From: Nocardioides lianchengensis
Lineage (GTDB): Bacteria; Actinomycetota; Actinomycetes; Propionibacteriales; Nocardioidaceae
Length of the DNA stretch: 64,000 nucleotides
Assembly: GCF_900101465.1 (NCBI RefSeq)
Contig: NZ_FMZM01000002.1
Coordinates: forward strand, 248,001-312,000
Direction: 5' to 3'
Positions 47,316 to 55,817 of the stretch are shown piece by piece. Under the pieces are notes generated by a model. It made no database searches, had not been told where the DNA came from, and saw only the letters and a list, made by a program, of their open reading frames with translations. Every line of letters starts with the position of its first letter. Position 1 is the stretch's first letter. Position numbers and translations under genes: made by a program.

Positions 47316-48109
47316 GTTCCTGACAGCGCGGCGTACTCCGCCGGGTCGTGGGCGGAGAAGACCGTGACGTCGTCACGGTGCGCGGCGTACAGCTCGCGGA
47401 GCCGCTCCTGGTTGCTGTGCCGCAGGTGCGAGTCGGCCTGCGTGAGGCTCTGGAAGAGGCGGAGTCCCGGCGGGCAGGTGCGTGGTGTCTCCTTCTCGCC
47501 CGCCGCGAAGTAGGCGTCACCGGCGTGCAGCAGCCATCCACCTCCGGGCCGGGCCACCGCCACCGCGCTGTGGCCGCGGCTGTGGCCGGCCAGCGGGACC
47601 AGCAGGACGTCGTCGCCCAGGACGGTGACCGACTCCAGGCCGAGCCAGGAGTCACCCGCGGTGTGGTGGCGGACCCAGCGCGGCCCGTGGGCCCACTGGG
47701 GGGAGCGGTAGCGGCCGCGCTCCTTCAGGGTGGGGTGCAGGGCCGCGTCCAGTTCGGCGGCGTGCACGTGGACCCGGGCGAACGGGAAGTCACCGATGCC
47801 GCCGGCGTGGTCGAGGTCGAGATGGGTGAGGACGACGTCGGTGACGTCGGCGGGATCGTGGCCCAGCCGGCGCAGCTGGGCGATCGCGGTCTCGGCCGGG
47901 TCGAGGACCGGGCGCAGGATCGCCCGGAACGGCTGGCCGAGCCGCCTCGGGTCCGCAAGGTCGCCCGTGCCGAAGCCGGTGTCGACGAGGAGCAGGCCGT
48001 CGGGCCGCTCGACGAGCAGGCAGTGCGCGACCACGGTCCTCGGCATCGCGCGACCACCGAAGGTCAGCGCGGGGCGGAAGGACGCGCAGTTCAGGTGGGT
48101 GACGCTCAC
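47303..48109 (-). CDS. MBL-fold metallo-hydrolase
   Basis: This 268-residue metallo-beta-lactamase-fold protein has the zinc motif THLDLDHAGG (HxHxDH variant with Leu-Asp-Leu), an upstream LLVDTGFGTGD, VPLAGHSRGHSAV and LLHAGDAYFAAGE. It resembles N-acyl homoserine lactonase/quinolone-like hydrolases of the MBL group, but the substrate cannot be named. GTG 48109 is the start. The stop TAG lies inside the antisense of tRNA-Ala, so the last four codons overlap the tRNA. It is divergent from the secreted-protein gene. Confidence 0.88.
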   Translation of the reverse strand: MSVTHLNCASFRPALTFGGRAMPRTVVAHCLLVERPDGLLLVDTGFGTGDLADPRRLGQPFRAILRPVLDPAETAIAQLRRLGHDPADVTDVVLTHLDLDHAGGIGDFPFARVHVHAAELDAALHPTLKERGRYRSPQWAHGPRWVRHHTAGDSWLGLESVTVLGDDVLLVPLAGHSRGHSAVAVARPGGGWLLHAGDAYFAAGEKETPRTCPPGLRLFQSLTQADSHLRHSNQERLRELYAAHRDDVTVFSAHDPAEYAALSGTGGA

Positions 48110-48190
48110 GGGGGCATCGTGACGGCCGACAGGCGTCTAGTCCAGGGCGGGCAAGAGTGAGGAACCGTCTCACAGAAGGTCCGCGAGCCC

Positions 48191-48196
48191 TAGCAT
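48191..48196 (+). promoter_or_regulatory. -10 box of first secreted paralogue, leaderless
   Basis: TAGCAT ends 8 nt before GTG 48205. That start also gives a correct signal peptide, so it is preferred over an upstream GTG. Confidence 0.45.
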
Positions 48197-48204
48197 CCGA
48201 ACAC

Positions 48205-49242
48205 GTGGACTCCCATCTGAAGAAGAACCCTCTGCGACGCGGCCTCGTGGCCGCCCTGGCCGCTGCGGCCCTCCTCGTCCCGGTCGTCTCGGCCGGACCG
48301 GCCGCAGCCGTGCCGGACGACGGGCGTGGCGTCGTCGTCGTCAAGGTCGTCGACCAGGCCGGCAAGCCGGTGACCGCCATCGTCGAGCTGTACAAGTCCG
48401 GCGAGGCCGACCCCGATGGACTGACCGGGACCTTGACGCCGCCCAACACGACCACGTTCGATGCCACCGAGGTGGGTCGGTACGGCGTGAGCACCATGAG
48501 CCCCTGGGGCGGCCTGAGCTGCCACGGAGTCACCCCGTGCAACTACCTGGGGATGCAGGGCGCGCCGGGTGCCACGACCGTGTCGGTCCCCGGCGTCCTC
48601 CCGGTCACCGACTCCGAGACCCCGGCCGTCTACACCGTCCGTCTGGCCGCGCCCGGGACGATCACCGGGACGGCCGCCGTCGGCAAGCGCCTGACCATGA
48701 CCTGGTCGCCGACCATGAAGAACCTCATCGACACCTACACCCTGGTGGGCGCCGGTGCGCTCGCCCCCGGCGTCCAGTGGCTCCGCGACGGCGTGGCGAT
48801 CCCGAACGCGATCGGCAACACCTACGACCCGACCGGGGCCGACGCGGGACGCGTGGTGTCCGCTCGGCTGAGCTACCCGAGCTCGGTCGTCCTGGTGCCG
48901 GGGGCCGGCTTCGATGCCGCCCCCCGCACCATCGGGGGTCGGAGGGTCGCCCGGGCCACGAGCGTCACCACCGTCGACGTCTTCCGCAAGAAGGTCGTGC
49001 AGGGCCGCTCGCCGGGTCTGCGAGTCGACGTGACGGCCGGCGACCTGCCCGCCACCGGCAAGGTCAAGATCAAGATCGGCAAGCGCACCTACCAGAAGAC
49101 GCTGCGCAACGGCTCGGCGCGGGTGCCGGTCCCGGGCACGCTCAAGCCGGGTCGCTACAAGGTCGTCGCCACCTACCTGGGCAACGCGTCGTACAGCGCC
49201 TCGAAGGGCACCGGTCGTTTCTCGGTCGTGCGCAAGGGCTGA
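48205..49242 (+). CDS. Secreted Ig-like-domain protein, paralogue 1
   Basis: This 345-residue exported protein has a signal peptide (KKNPLRRGLVAALAAAALLV, cut after AAAV). A first beta domain (about 35-145) contains YGVSTMSPWGGLSC and PCNYLG with two cysteines. A second domain (about 150-240) has the repeat pattern VGKRLTMTWSP, VQWLRDGVAI, DAGRVV. A C-terminal Ig-like domain (about 250-345) includes VDVFRKKVVQGRSPGLRVDV. No LPXTG or TM anchor is seen. It is a tandem paralogue of the next gene (about half the residues alike by eye). Surface binding or adhesion is possible; the role is unknown. Confidence 0.85.
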   Translation: MDSHLKKNPLRRGLVAALAAAALLVPVVSAGPAAAVPDDGRGVVVVKVVDQAGKPVTAIVELYKSGEADPDGLTGTLTPPNTTTFDATEVGRYGVSTMSPWGGLSCHGVTPCNYLGMQGAPGATTVSVPGVLPVTDSETPAVYTVRLAAPGTITGTAAVGKRLTMTWSPTMKNLIDTYTLVGAGALAPGVQWLRDGVAIPNAIGNTYDPTGADAGRVVSARLSYPSSVVLVPGAGFDAAPRTIGGRRVARATSVTTVDVFRKKVVQGRSPGLRVDVTAGDLPATGKVKIKIGKRTYQKTLRNGSARVPVPGTLKPGRYKVVATYLGNASYSASKGTGRFSVVRKG

Positions 49243-49257
49243 CGCACCCGAGCTCGG

Positions 49258-49282
49258 GCACCCCCGCGCCCTGCGGGGGTGC
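49258..49282 (+). terminator. Hairpin terminator after paralogue 1
   Basis: GCACCCCCGC (49258-49267) pairs with GCGGGGGTGC (49273-49282) around GCCCT. It starts 16 bp after the stop codon. Confidence 0.7.
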
Positions 49283-49337
49283 TCGACGCCGCACCCGGAC
49301 GACGCCCGAGTCGCCGGCCTCCCTCCTGGAGCACTCG

Positions 49338-50339
49338 ATGAAGAACCCTCTACGCCGGCGTGCCGCCGTCGTGATCGCATGCGTCCTCGCCTCGACCCTC
49401 GGCGCCCTTCCGGCAATGGCCGAGGAAGGTGATGGCAAGGGCTCGCTGCGCGTCACGATCCTCGATCCCACCGGTGCGCCGGTCGACGCCCAGCTCTTCC
49501 TGATGAAGCAGGGGGCGGGTCCCGGCAGCGGCGGTCTCAACGGCGTGCGGGTCGCGCCGGGGACCTTCGACTTCGTCGACGTCCCCGCCGCTCGGTACGG
49601 CGCCTACACCATGTCGCCCTGGGGTGGCATGACCTGCGCCGGGATCGATCCGTGCGACTACTTCGGCCTGCAGGCCGAACCCTCCCCGGTCTCGGGAGCC
49701 GTGACGGTGGACGACGTCGAGACGCCCGCCCGGCTCACCATCCGCCTGGCCCCTCCCGCGGCCGTCAGCGGGTCGCGGGTGATCGGCCAGCGGCTGCGGG
49801 TGACCTGGTCCCCGCAGATGGCCACGATGATCGCCGAGCTGAGCGCTTCCGGAGGGATCGCGCTGCCGACCGTGCAGTGGCTCCGGAACGGCGTGGTCAT
49901 CCCACACGAGCTCGGGGTCACCTACGAGACGACCCGCGCCGACCTGGGTCGCGTCCTGAGCGTGCGGCTCTCCTACCCGGCGGGCAGCTTCTGGGACCAC
50001 CGGAGCGAGGACTGGTCGCCCCGCACGGTCGTCGGCGGAAGGATCGCCAAGATCACCAGCGGTACGACGGTCGACGTGTTCCGCAAGAAGGTCCTCCCGG
50101 GCCGCACACCCGGCATCCGGGTCGAGGTGAGCGCCGGGAACCTGCCCGCGACCGGCAGGGTGCGGATGAAGCTCGGCCGGCTCACCGTCACCAAGACGCT
50201 GCGCAACGGGTCGGCACGGTTGGCGGTCCCGCGCAGCCTGAAGCCACGTCGCTACCGGGTCGTCGCGACCTACCTCGGGAGCTGGTCGTCCAGCCCCTCG
50301 ACGGGGACCGGCACGTTCAAGGTCGTTCGCCGGCGCTGA
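49338..50339 (+). CDS. Secreted Ig-like-domain protein, paralogue 2
   Basis: This 333-residue protein has the same order as its neighbour. A signal peptide (MKNPLRRRAAVVIACVLAST, cut after AMA) is followed by a beta domain with YGAYTMSPWGGMTC and PCDYFG. A domain with RLRVTWSP and VQWLRNGVVI and the C-terminal VDVFRKKVLPGRTPGIRVEV follow. A TGGAG site precedes the ATG. It evidently arose by tandem duplication and has since diverged. A terminator hairpin follows at 50357-50389. Function is unknown. Confidence 0.85.
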   Translation: MKNPLRRRAAVVIACVLASTLGALPAMAEEGDGKGSLRVTILDPTGAPVDAQLFLMKQGAGPGSGGLNGVRVAPGTFDFVDVPAARYGAYTMSPWGGMTCAGIDPCDYFGLQAEPSPVSGAVTVDDVETPARLTIRLAPPAAVSGSRVIGQRLRVTWSPQMATMIAELSASGGIALPTVQWLRNGVVIPHELGVTYETTRADLGRVLSVRLSYPAGSFWDHRSEDWSPRTVVGGRIAKITSGTTVDVFRKKVLPGRTPGIRVEVSAGNLPATGRVRMKLGRLTVTKTLRNGSARLAVPRSLKPRRYRVVATYLGSWSSSPSTGTGTFKVVRRR

Positions 50340-50356
50340 TCCACCGGTCGAGCCGT

Positions 50357-50389
50357 CGGGGCACCCCCGTAACCTGAGGGGGTGCCCCG
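50357..50389 (+). terminator. Terminator hairpin with nested SURF1 promoter
   Basis: CGGGGCACCCCC (50357-50368) pairs perfectly with GGGGGTGCCCCG (50378-50389). The 9-nt loop contains TAACCT (50370-50375), which is 6 nt before the SURF1 GTG (50382). That GTG itself lies in the right arm. One element thus probably ends one gene and starts the next. Confidence 0.6.
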
Positions 50390-51149
50390 ACTGCTCGCCC
50401 CACGCTTCTGGGGCGCGCACCTGCTGGCGCTGGTCCTCGTCGGTACGGCGTGCCTGCTGGGCTACTGGCAGTACGACTCGTGGCAGGAGCGCCGGGCCGC
50501 GGAGGCCGCGGACCTGAGCGATCTCGAACCCGAGCCGCTCACCGACGTGCTCGGTCCGGACGACCCCTTCCCGGGCGACAAGGTGGGGCAGCCGGTCGAG
50601 GTCAGCGGGACCTGGGTTCCCACGGGGACGGTCTACGTCTCCGGGCGCGAGCACGACGGGGTCGACGGCTACTGGGTCGTCACGCCGCTGGCCGTGGGTG
50701 CCGCGGACGCGCCCGCGCTGCCCGTCGTACGAGGCTGGGTGGCCGACCCGGGCGAGGCGCCGGCTCCGCCGAGCGGTACGACGGACCTGGTGGCCTGGCT
50801 GCAACCGACCCAGGGCACCAACGAGGTCGACACCGACCGGAGCGACGACATCCTCCCGCAGGTCCGCACGGCCGACCTGATCCAGCGCGTCGACCAGGAC
50901 CTGTACGGCGCCTACGGCGTCGCCACCGAGCCCCTCGACGGGCTCGAGCCCGCCACCCTCGAGCAGCTGCCCCCGGCCGGCACCTTCACTGCGCTGCGCA
51001 ACCTGCTCTACGCGATCGAGTGGTGGGTCTTCGGCGCGTTCGCGGCCTTCATCTGGTGGCGCTGGGTGCGCGACGTCACGCGCGCGGAGGACGACGCCGA
51101 GTCCGCCGGGACCCAGCCGGAGCCCGACCCGGTACCGTCGGAGCCGTGA
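50382..51149 (+). CDS. SURF1-family cytochrome oxidase assembly protein
   Basis: This 255-residue protein has the SURF1 layout of two TM helices that flank an extracytoplasmic domain: FWGAHLLALVLVGTACLLGYWQ near the start (Trp-Gln end) and AIEWWVFGAFAAFIWWRWVR near the end. Between them are VEVSGTWVPTGTVYVSGREH, GYWVVTPL and VVRGWVADPG. SURF1 helps insert haem a into cytochrome oxidase. The start is GTG, probably leaderless. It overlaps the next gene (GTGA). Confidence 0.93.
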   Translation: MPRLLAPRFWGAHLLALVLVGTACLLGYWQYDSWQERRAAEAADLSDLEPEPLTDVLGPDDPFPGDKVGQPVEVSGTWVPTGTVYVSGREHDGVDGYWVVTPLAVGAADAPALPVVRGWVADPGEAPAPPSGTTDLVAWLQPTQGTNEVDTDRSDDILPQVRTADLIQRVDQDLYGAYGVATEPLDGLEPATLEQLPPAGTFTALRNLLYAIEWWVFGAFAAFIWWRWVRDVTRAEDDAESAGTQPEPDPVPSEP

Positions 51150-51547
51150 ACCGGAACCTCGCCGCCTACCGGGTGATGGCCTCGATCGTCGGCGTCCTGC
51201 TGATCGTGCTGATCCTGGTCGGCGTACCGCTCGCCAACTTCGACGGGTCCGGCATGTGGGGCGTCTTCGGGGCCACGCCCTCCCTGGTGACGCCCGGTTC
51301 CGACGTCCAGCAGGTCGGCGAGGCGATCACCGAGTACCTCGGGGTCGCCCACGGGTGGCTCTACATGATCTTCCTGGTCAGCGCCTTCCTGCTGGCCCGC
51401 AAGGAGGCGTGGGAGCCGTCCTTCACCATCGTCACGCTGGTCTGCGGCACCATCCCGGTGCTGAGCTTCTGGGCCGAGCACCGGGCGACCAGGCGGGTCC
51501 GCCTCCAGGCCGCCGCCGACGCGCACGCCGACCAGCCGGTGACCTGA
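51146..51547 (+). CDS. DUF3817 membrane protein
   Basis: This 133-residue protein has three hydrophobic segments: YRVMASIVGVLLIVLILVGV, YLGVAHGWLYMIFLVSAFLL and FTIVTLVCGTIPVLSFWAE. The HGWLYM and PVLSFWAEH blocks are typical of DUF3817. It is commonly found next to SURF1 in actinobacteria. Function is unknown; it may aid the respiratory chain. Confidence 0.88.
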   Translation: MNRNLAAYRVMASIVGVLLIVLILVGVPLANFDGSGMWGVFGATPSLVTPGSDVQQVGEAITEYLGVAHGWLYMIFLVSAFLLARKEAWEPSFTIVTLVCGTIPVLSFWAEHRATRRVRLQAAADAHADQPVT

Positions 51548-51551
51548 GCCC

Positions 51552-52379
51552 ATGACCACCGCGTTCGTGCTCGGAGGCGGTGGCGTGCTGGGTGCGGTCG
51601 AGGTCGGGATGCTGCGTGCGCTCCTCGAGCGCGAGATCGTCCCCGACCTGGTGCTGGGCACCAGTGTCGGCGCCCTCAACGGTGCCCTGGTCGCCCGCGA
51701 GCCCGCGCTCCCGGTCATCGAGCGGATGACCGACCTCTGGCGCACGGCCAACGACGCCGGTCGCCAGGTGTACGGCGACAAGCCGCTGCGCACCGTGCGC
51801 CGCGCCGTGTCGAGCGGCGGCACCCACCTCTACTCCTCGAAGCCGCTGAAGCAGCGGCTGGCCGACGAGCTCGGTGACGTCACCTTCGAGGAGCTGCCCG
51901 TCCGCTTCCAGGTCTGCGCTGCAAGCATCGAGCGGGCGGCCGAGCACTGGTTCAGCACCGGACCGGTCGTGGACGCCGTGGTGGCGAGCGCCGCCGTACC
52001 CGGGCTGCTGCCGCCGGCCGAGGTCGACGGGGAGCACTACCTCGACGGCGGCATCGTGAACTCGATCCCGCTGGGCCGGGCCGTCGCGCTCGGGGCGACC
52101 CGGGTGTTCGTCCTCCAGGTCGGCCGCTTCGACCGGCCGCTGTCCGTCCCGCGCCGGCCGTGGGAGGTCGCCCGGGTGTCCTTCGAGATCGCCCGACGGC
52201 ACCGGTTCGTGCGCGAGCTCGACGAGCTGCCCGCCGGCGTCGAGGCGCACGTGCTCCCCGCGCGCGGCACGTCCACCCGCGACGACACCTTCCTCGGCAG
52301 CAAGGACTTCTCGACCGTCCAGCAGCGGATCGACGCGACGTACGACGCCTGCGCGGCGTACCTCGACGGGCCGGGCTGA
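51552..52379 (+). CDS. Patatin-like phospholipase
   Basis: This 275-residue patatin/RssA-type acyl hydrolase has the oxyanion loop GGGGVLGA, the nucleophile Ser38 in GTSVG and the catalytic Asp165 in YLDGGIVNSIP, so the dyad is intact. No signal peptide is present. It lies 3 bp before an acyltransferase gene, which suggests a lipid-turnover pair that removes and adds acyl chains (inference). Confidence 0.93.
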   Translation: MTTAFVLGGGGVLGAVEVGMLRALLEREIVPDLVLGTSVGALNGALVAREPALPVIERMTDLWRTANDAGRQVYGDKPLRTVRRAVSSGGTHLYSSKPLKQRLADELGDVTFEELPVRFQVCAASIERAAEHWFSTGPVVDAVVASAAVPGLLPPAEVDGEHYLDGGIVNSIPLGRAVALGATRVFVLQVGRFDRPLSVPRRPWEVARVSFEIARRHRFVRELDELPAGVEAHVLPARGTSTRDDTFLGSKDFSTVQQRIDATYDACAAYLDGPG

Positions 52380-52382
52380 GCC

Positions 52383-53405
52383 GTGCTCATCTGGGCCGTG
52401 CGTCGCTTCGTGGTCGCGCCGGCCGTAGTCGGCCTCACCGTCTTGATGTGGGTCTCGCTGCCGCTGTGGCTGGTGGGGGCCGCGGCGCTGTCGCCGCTGC
52501 TGCCCGGACGGTGGCGGGCGCTGCGCGTGCTCTGGCTGGTGGTCTTCTACCTGAGCATCGAGACGGTCGTGCTGCTGATCATGTGGGGCGCCTGGTTCGC
52601 CTCCGGCTTCGGCCGGACCATCCGCCGTCCCTACTGGGAGGGGATCCACTACGACCTGGTGCAGGGCGTGATGTGGGTGTTCTTCCGCGAGGCCAAGCGG
52701 GTGCTCCGGCTGAGCATCGAGACCGACGGGCCAACGCCGGACGCGCACCCCGGGGTCCCGATCCTGGTCTGCTGCCGGCACGCGGGACCCGGCGACTCGT
52801 TCACCCTCATCCACGCGCTCATGCACTGGTACGGCCGGGAGCCGCGGGTGGTCCTGAAGGACACCCTGGCCTGGGACCCGATGTTCGACGTGGTGCTCAA
52901 CCGGATCCCGGCCCGCTTCATCACCCCGAACCCGGCCGAGGGCGAGGACCTCGAGTCGCAGATCGCCGCGCTGGCCGACGGGCTCGACGAGAACGACGCG
53001 TTCGTGATCTTCCCGGAGGGCGGCAACTTCACCCCGCGGCGTCGGGACCGGGCGATCGCCCGGCTGCGCCGGATCGGCATGGAGCGGATGGCCGAGCGGG
53101 CCGAGTCGATGATCCACGTCCTCGCGCCCCGGCCGGGCGGCTTCCTCGCGGCACTGGACGCGGCGCCCGACGCCGACGTCGTCCTGGTCGCGCACACCGG
53201 GCTCGACCACCTGCTCACCGTCGGCGACGTGTGGCGCGAGCTGCCGATGGACAAGCGGATCGTGATGCGGTGGTGGCAGGTGCCGCGCGCCGAGATCCCC
53301 GAGGACCGCGCCGAGCGGATCGACTGGCTCTTCGGGTGGTGGGAGCGGATCGACCTCTGGATACAGCAGAACCGGCCCGAGGATCTCCCCTCGGACCGGT
53401 CCTGA
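52383..53405 (+). CDS. Membrane acyltransferase, PlsC-like with variant motif
   Basis: This 340-residue protein has two N-terminal TM helices (AVVGLTVLMWVSLPLWLVGA and VLWLVVFYLSIETVVLLIMW) and a PlsC-like domain. The HxxxxD motif is RHAGPGDS in place of NHxxxxD, and FPEGGNFTPRRR replaces FPEGTRS. VAHTGLDHLLTVGD lies further on. The substrate may differ from ordinary lysophosphatidate. It starts with GTG 3 bp after the patatin stop. Confidence 0.87.
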   Translation: MLIWAVRRFVVAPAVVGLTVLMWVSLPLWLVGAAALSPLLPGRWRALRVLWLVVFYLSIETVVLLIMWGAWFASGFGRTIRRPYWEGIHYDLVQGVMWVFFREAKRVLRLSIETDGPTPDAHPGVPILVCCRHAGPGDSFTLIHALMHWYGREPRVVLKDTLAWDPMFDVVLNRIPARFITPNPAEGEDLESQIAALADGLDENDAFVIFPEGGNFTPRRRDRAIARLRRIGMERMAERAESMIHVLAPRPGGFLAALDAAPDADVVLVAHTGLDHLLTVGDVWRELPMDKRIVMRWWQVPRAEIPEDRAERIDWLFGWWERIDLWIQQNRPEDLPSDRS

Positions 53406-53417
53406 CCTGCTCTGCTG

Positions 53418-54089
53418 CTACTTCTTGCCCTCGTCGATCGAGACGACCTCGGCCGGCTCGTCGGGCGTGGTCACGTCGTGGGCGCCCTCCGCCTGGTCGG
53501 CGATGGCCTCGTCGGGGGCCGCACCCGCCGGGTCGTCGGCCGGGGTGACCCGGGGGGCACCCGGTGCCTTCGGGGAGGTCGGGCCCGCCGGCGGCGGGGC
53601 CGGGACGTACGACGACTGCCAGCTGTCGCTCTGCTTGCCGCCCTGCAGCTTCTTGGCCGCGTAGCCGACGCCGCCGGCGACGATCGCGAACAGCGCGATC
53701 TTCTTCAGCTTGCCGCCCTTCTTCTTCGGCGGCTCACCCTTCAGCTCGGCGACCTTCTGGTCGGCGAGATCCTTGACGGCGCTCGCCTTCTCACCGGCGA
53801 TCGCAGCGCCGGAGGCGATCAGCGGCACCGCGCGGGCGCGTGCGTCCGCGACGACCGGTCCCGCCTTGTCCTTCGCGTCGCTGGCCGCCGCGGCGGCCCG
53901 GACCCGGGCGTCGGCGAGCGCGGGGCCCGCCTTCTTCTGGGCGTCGTGCAGGGCCGGCCGGGCGGTGTCGTTGACAAAGTCCTCGACGACGTCGACGGCC
54001 TGCGCGAACGCGGCCTCCACCTGGGGGCGGACCGAGTCGACGTAGTCCGAGGCCTGGTCGAGGAGGCTCTTCTTCTTGCGGAGACGCAT
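53418..54089 (-). CDS. DUF5324-like helical protein
   Basis: This 223-residue protein begins with RLRKKKSLLDQASDYVDSVR and is built of amphipathic Ala/Lys/Asp helices up to about residue 110. These resemble late-embryogenesis-type or apolipoprotein-like repeats. A short hydrophobic stretch (KIALFAIVAGGVGYAAKKL) follows, then a Pro/Ala/Asp-rich tail. DUF5324-type proteins occur here, between a plsC-like gene and ppiA, in many actinobacteria. It may be membrane-associated. Function is unknown. Confidence 0.75.
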   Translation of the reverse strand: MRLRKKKSLLDQASDYVDSVRPQVEAAFAQAVDVVEDFVNDTARPALHDAQKKAGPALADARVRAAAAASDAKDKAGPVVADARARAVPLIASGAAIAGEKASAVKDLADQKVAELKGEPPKKKGGKLKKIALFAIVAGGVGYAAKKLQGGKQSDSWQSSYVPAPPPAGPTSPKAPGAPRVTPADDPAGAAPDEAIADQAEGAHDVTTPDEPAEVVSIDEGKK

Positions 54090-54203
54090 CGCGTCACTTC
54101 CTCTCGTTCGGTCGTTGCCATTCGATCATGTCGCGCAAGCGGCGACCTGGGCGGCGAGCACCCACTCCGAGGGGATGCTTGCGGACCGTGCGAGGATCGA
54201 CGA

Positions 54204-54227
54204 GGCACGACGAGAGATCGTCGTGCC
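54204..54227. promoter_or_regulatory. Perfect inverted repeat upstream of ppiA
   Basis: GGCACGACGA (54204-54213) and TCGTCGTGCC (54218-54227) flank GAGA, 49 bp before the ppiA start. It could be an operator or a leader hairpin. Confidence 0.45.
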
Positions 54228-54275
54228 CTCCGCAGTACCCACTTACCCCCGCGTCGTCACACCAGAAGGGCAGTC

Positions 54276-54788
54276 ATGGCTGACCAGCAGGCCATCCTCC
54301 ACACCAACAAGGGCGACATCGTCATCACGCTCTTCCCGAACCACGCGCCCGAGACGGTCGCCAACTTCGTCGGCCTGGCCACCGGCGAGAAGTCGTACGA
54401 CGCGGGCAACGGCAAGACCGGCCCGTTCTACGACGGCCTCGGCTTCCACCGGGTCATCGACGGCTTCATGATCCAGGGCGGCTGCCCGCTCGGCACCGGC
54501 ACCGGTGGCCCGGGCTACACGTTCAAGGACGAGCCGCACCCCGAGCTCACCTTCGACAAGCCCTACCTGCTCGCGATGGCCAACGCCGGCCCGGGCACCA
54601 ACGGCTCGCAGTTCTTCGTCACCGTCGGGGCGACGACCTGGCTGAACTTCAAGCACACGATCTTCGGCGAGGTCGCCGACCAGGCCTCGCGCGACGTCGT
54701 CGACGCGATCGCCAAGGTCAAGACCGGTCCGATGGACCGCCCGGTCGAGCCGGTCGTGTTCGAGTCGGTCGAGATCGTCAACGCCTGA
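54276..54788 (+). CDS. ppiA: Peptidyl-prolyl cis-trans isomerase (cyclophilin)
   Basis: This 170-residue cytoplasmic cyclophilin speeds proline isomerisation in folding. Landmarks are FYDGLGFHRVIDGFMIQGG (catalytic Arg in FHRV), LAMANAGPGTNGSQFFVT and WLNFKHTIFGEV. AGAAGGG precedes the ATG. In M. tuberculosis the matching gene is Rv0009, in the same place relative to gyrA and crgA. Confidence 0.96.
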   Translation: MADQQAILHTNKGDIVITLFPNHAPETVANFVGLATGEKSYDAGNGKTGPFYDGLGFHRVIDGFMIQGGCPLGTGTGGPGYTFKDEPHPELTFDKPYLLAMANAGPGTNGSQFFVTVGATTWLNFKHTIFGEVADQASRDVVDAIAKVKTGPMDRPVEPVVFESVEIVNA

Positions 54789-54800
54789 CCCTCTCCGTCC

Positions 54801-55739
54801 GTGACCCAGCCTCCGATGCCCCAGGCCGGGGTGCCCACGTGTTACCGGCACCCCGGCCGGGAGTCGCACATCCGCTGCCAGCGCTGCGGCCGGCCGATCT
54901 GCCCCGACTGCATGCGCGACGCCGCCGTGGGCTTCCAGTGCCCTGAGTGCGTCGCGGAGGGCCGTCGTACGACCCGCCAGGCCCGCACGGCGTACGGCGG
55001 GCTCCGGCCCACCAACGCCTCGATCACCACGATGGTGCTGATCGGCCTCAATGTGGCCGTCTTCGCGATGATCCAGCTGACCGGGCGCTACGGCTCCCGG
55101 CTCTACGAGCTCTTCGCGCTCACCCCCACCGGCACGTGCAGCGTCAGCGACGGGTCGGGGTACTTCCCCGGCGTCACGTCGGAGGGACTGTGCAGCACCG
55201 TCGCCGGGACCCGCTGGGTGCCCGGCGTGGTCGACGGCAGCTACTGGCAGCTGGTCACCACGATGTTCACCCACGTGGAGATCTGGCACATCGGCCTGAA
55301 CATGCTCGCGCTCTACATGCTCGGTCCGCAGATCGAGCTCGCGGTGGGCCGGGTCCGGTTCCTCGCCCTCTACCTGCTGTCCGGCCTGGCCGGCTCGGCG
55401 CTGGTCTATTGGCTCGCCGATCCGGAGGGCTCGACCGTCGGAGCCTCGACCGCGGTCTTCGGCCTGATGGGCGCGCTGCTCGTCATCGCCCACAAGGTCG
55501 GCGGCGACGTGCAGCAGATCCTGCTGCTGCTCGCCGTCAACGCGGTGATCACCTTCACCATCCCGAACGTCTCCTGGCCCGGTCACCTCGGCGGCTTCCT
55601 GGGCGGGGTCGTCATCTCGGGCGTGCTCGTCTACGCGCCCCGCGGGCCACGGCGCGCGGCCTTCCAGGCCTGCGGTCTGGTCACCGTGACCGCGCTCCTC
55701 GCGCTCGCGGTCATCGCCCGGTCGGCCGCACTGGCCTAG
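54801..55739 (+). CDS. Rhomboid-family intramembrane serine protease with N-terminal zinc finger
   Basis: This 312-residue rhomboid protease has predicted Ser216 in GASTAVFGLMG and His262 in WPGHLGGFLGG, plus the HIGLNMLALYMLGP helix that carries the conserved Asn. Six or more TM segments are visible. The N-terminal 50 residues form a B-box-like zinc finger (CYRHPGRESHIRCQRCGRPI and CPDC, CPEC), common in actinobacterial rhomboids. The GTG start is 12 bp after ppiA. Substrates are unknown. A terminator follows. Confidence 0.93.
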   Translation: MTQPPMPQAGVPTCYRHPGRESHIRCQRCGRPICPDCMRDAAVGFQCPECVAEGRRTTRQARTAYGGLRPTNASITTMVLIGLNVAVFAMIQLTGRYGSRLYELFALTPTGTCSVSDGSGYFPGVTSEGLCSTVAGTRWVPGVVDGSYWQLVTTMFTHVEIWHIGLNMLALYMLGPQIELAVGRVRFLALYLLSGLAGSALVYWLADPEGSTVGASTAVFGLMGALLVIAHKVGGDVQQILLLLAVNAVITFTIPNVSWPGHLGGFLGGVVISGVLVYAPRGPRRAAFQACGLVTVTALLALAVIARSAALA

Positions 55740-55763
55740 ACCGAACCGCGCCCCCAGGAATCG

Positions 55764-55798
55764 AGCCCTGGCCTCCCGGATACCGGGGGGCCAGGGCT
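55764..55798 (+). terminator. Terminator after rhomboid gene
   Basis: AGCCCTGGCC (55764-55773) pairs with GGCCAGGGCT (55789-55798), with a further CCCGG/CCGGG pairing inside. It starts 25 bp after the stop. Confidence 0.75.
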
Positions 55799-55817
55799 TC
55801 GTCGTGTGCACCCCCGT

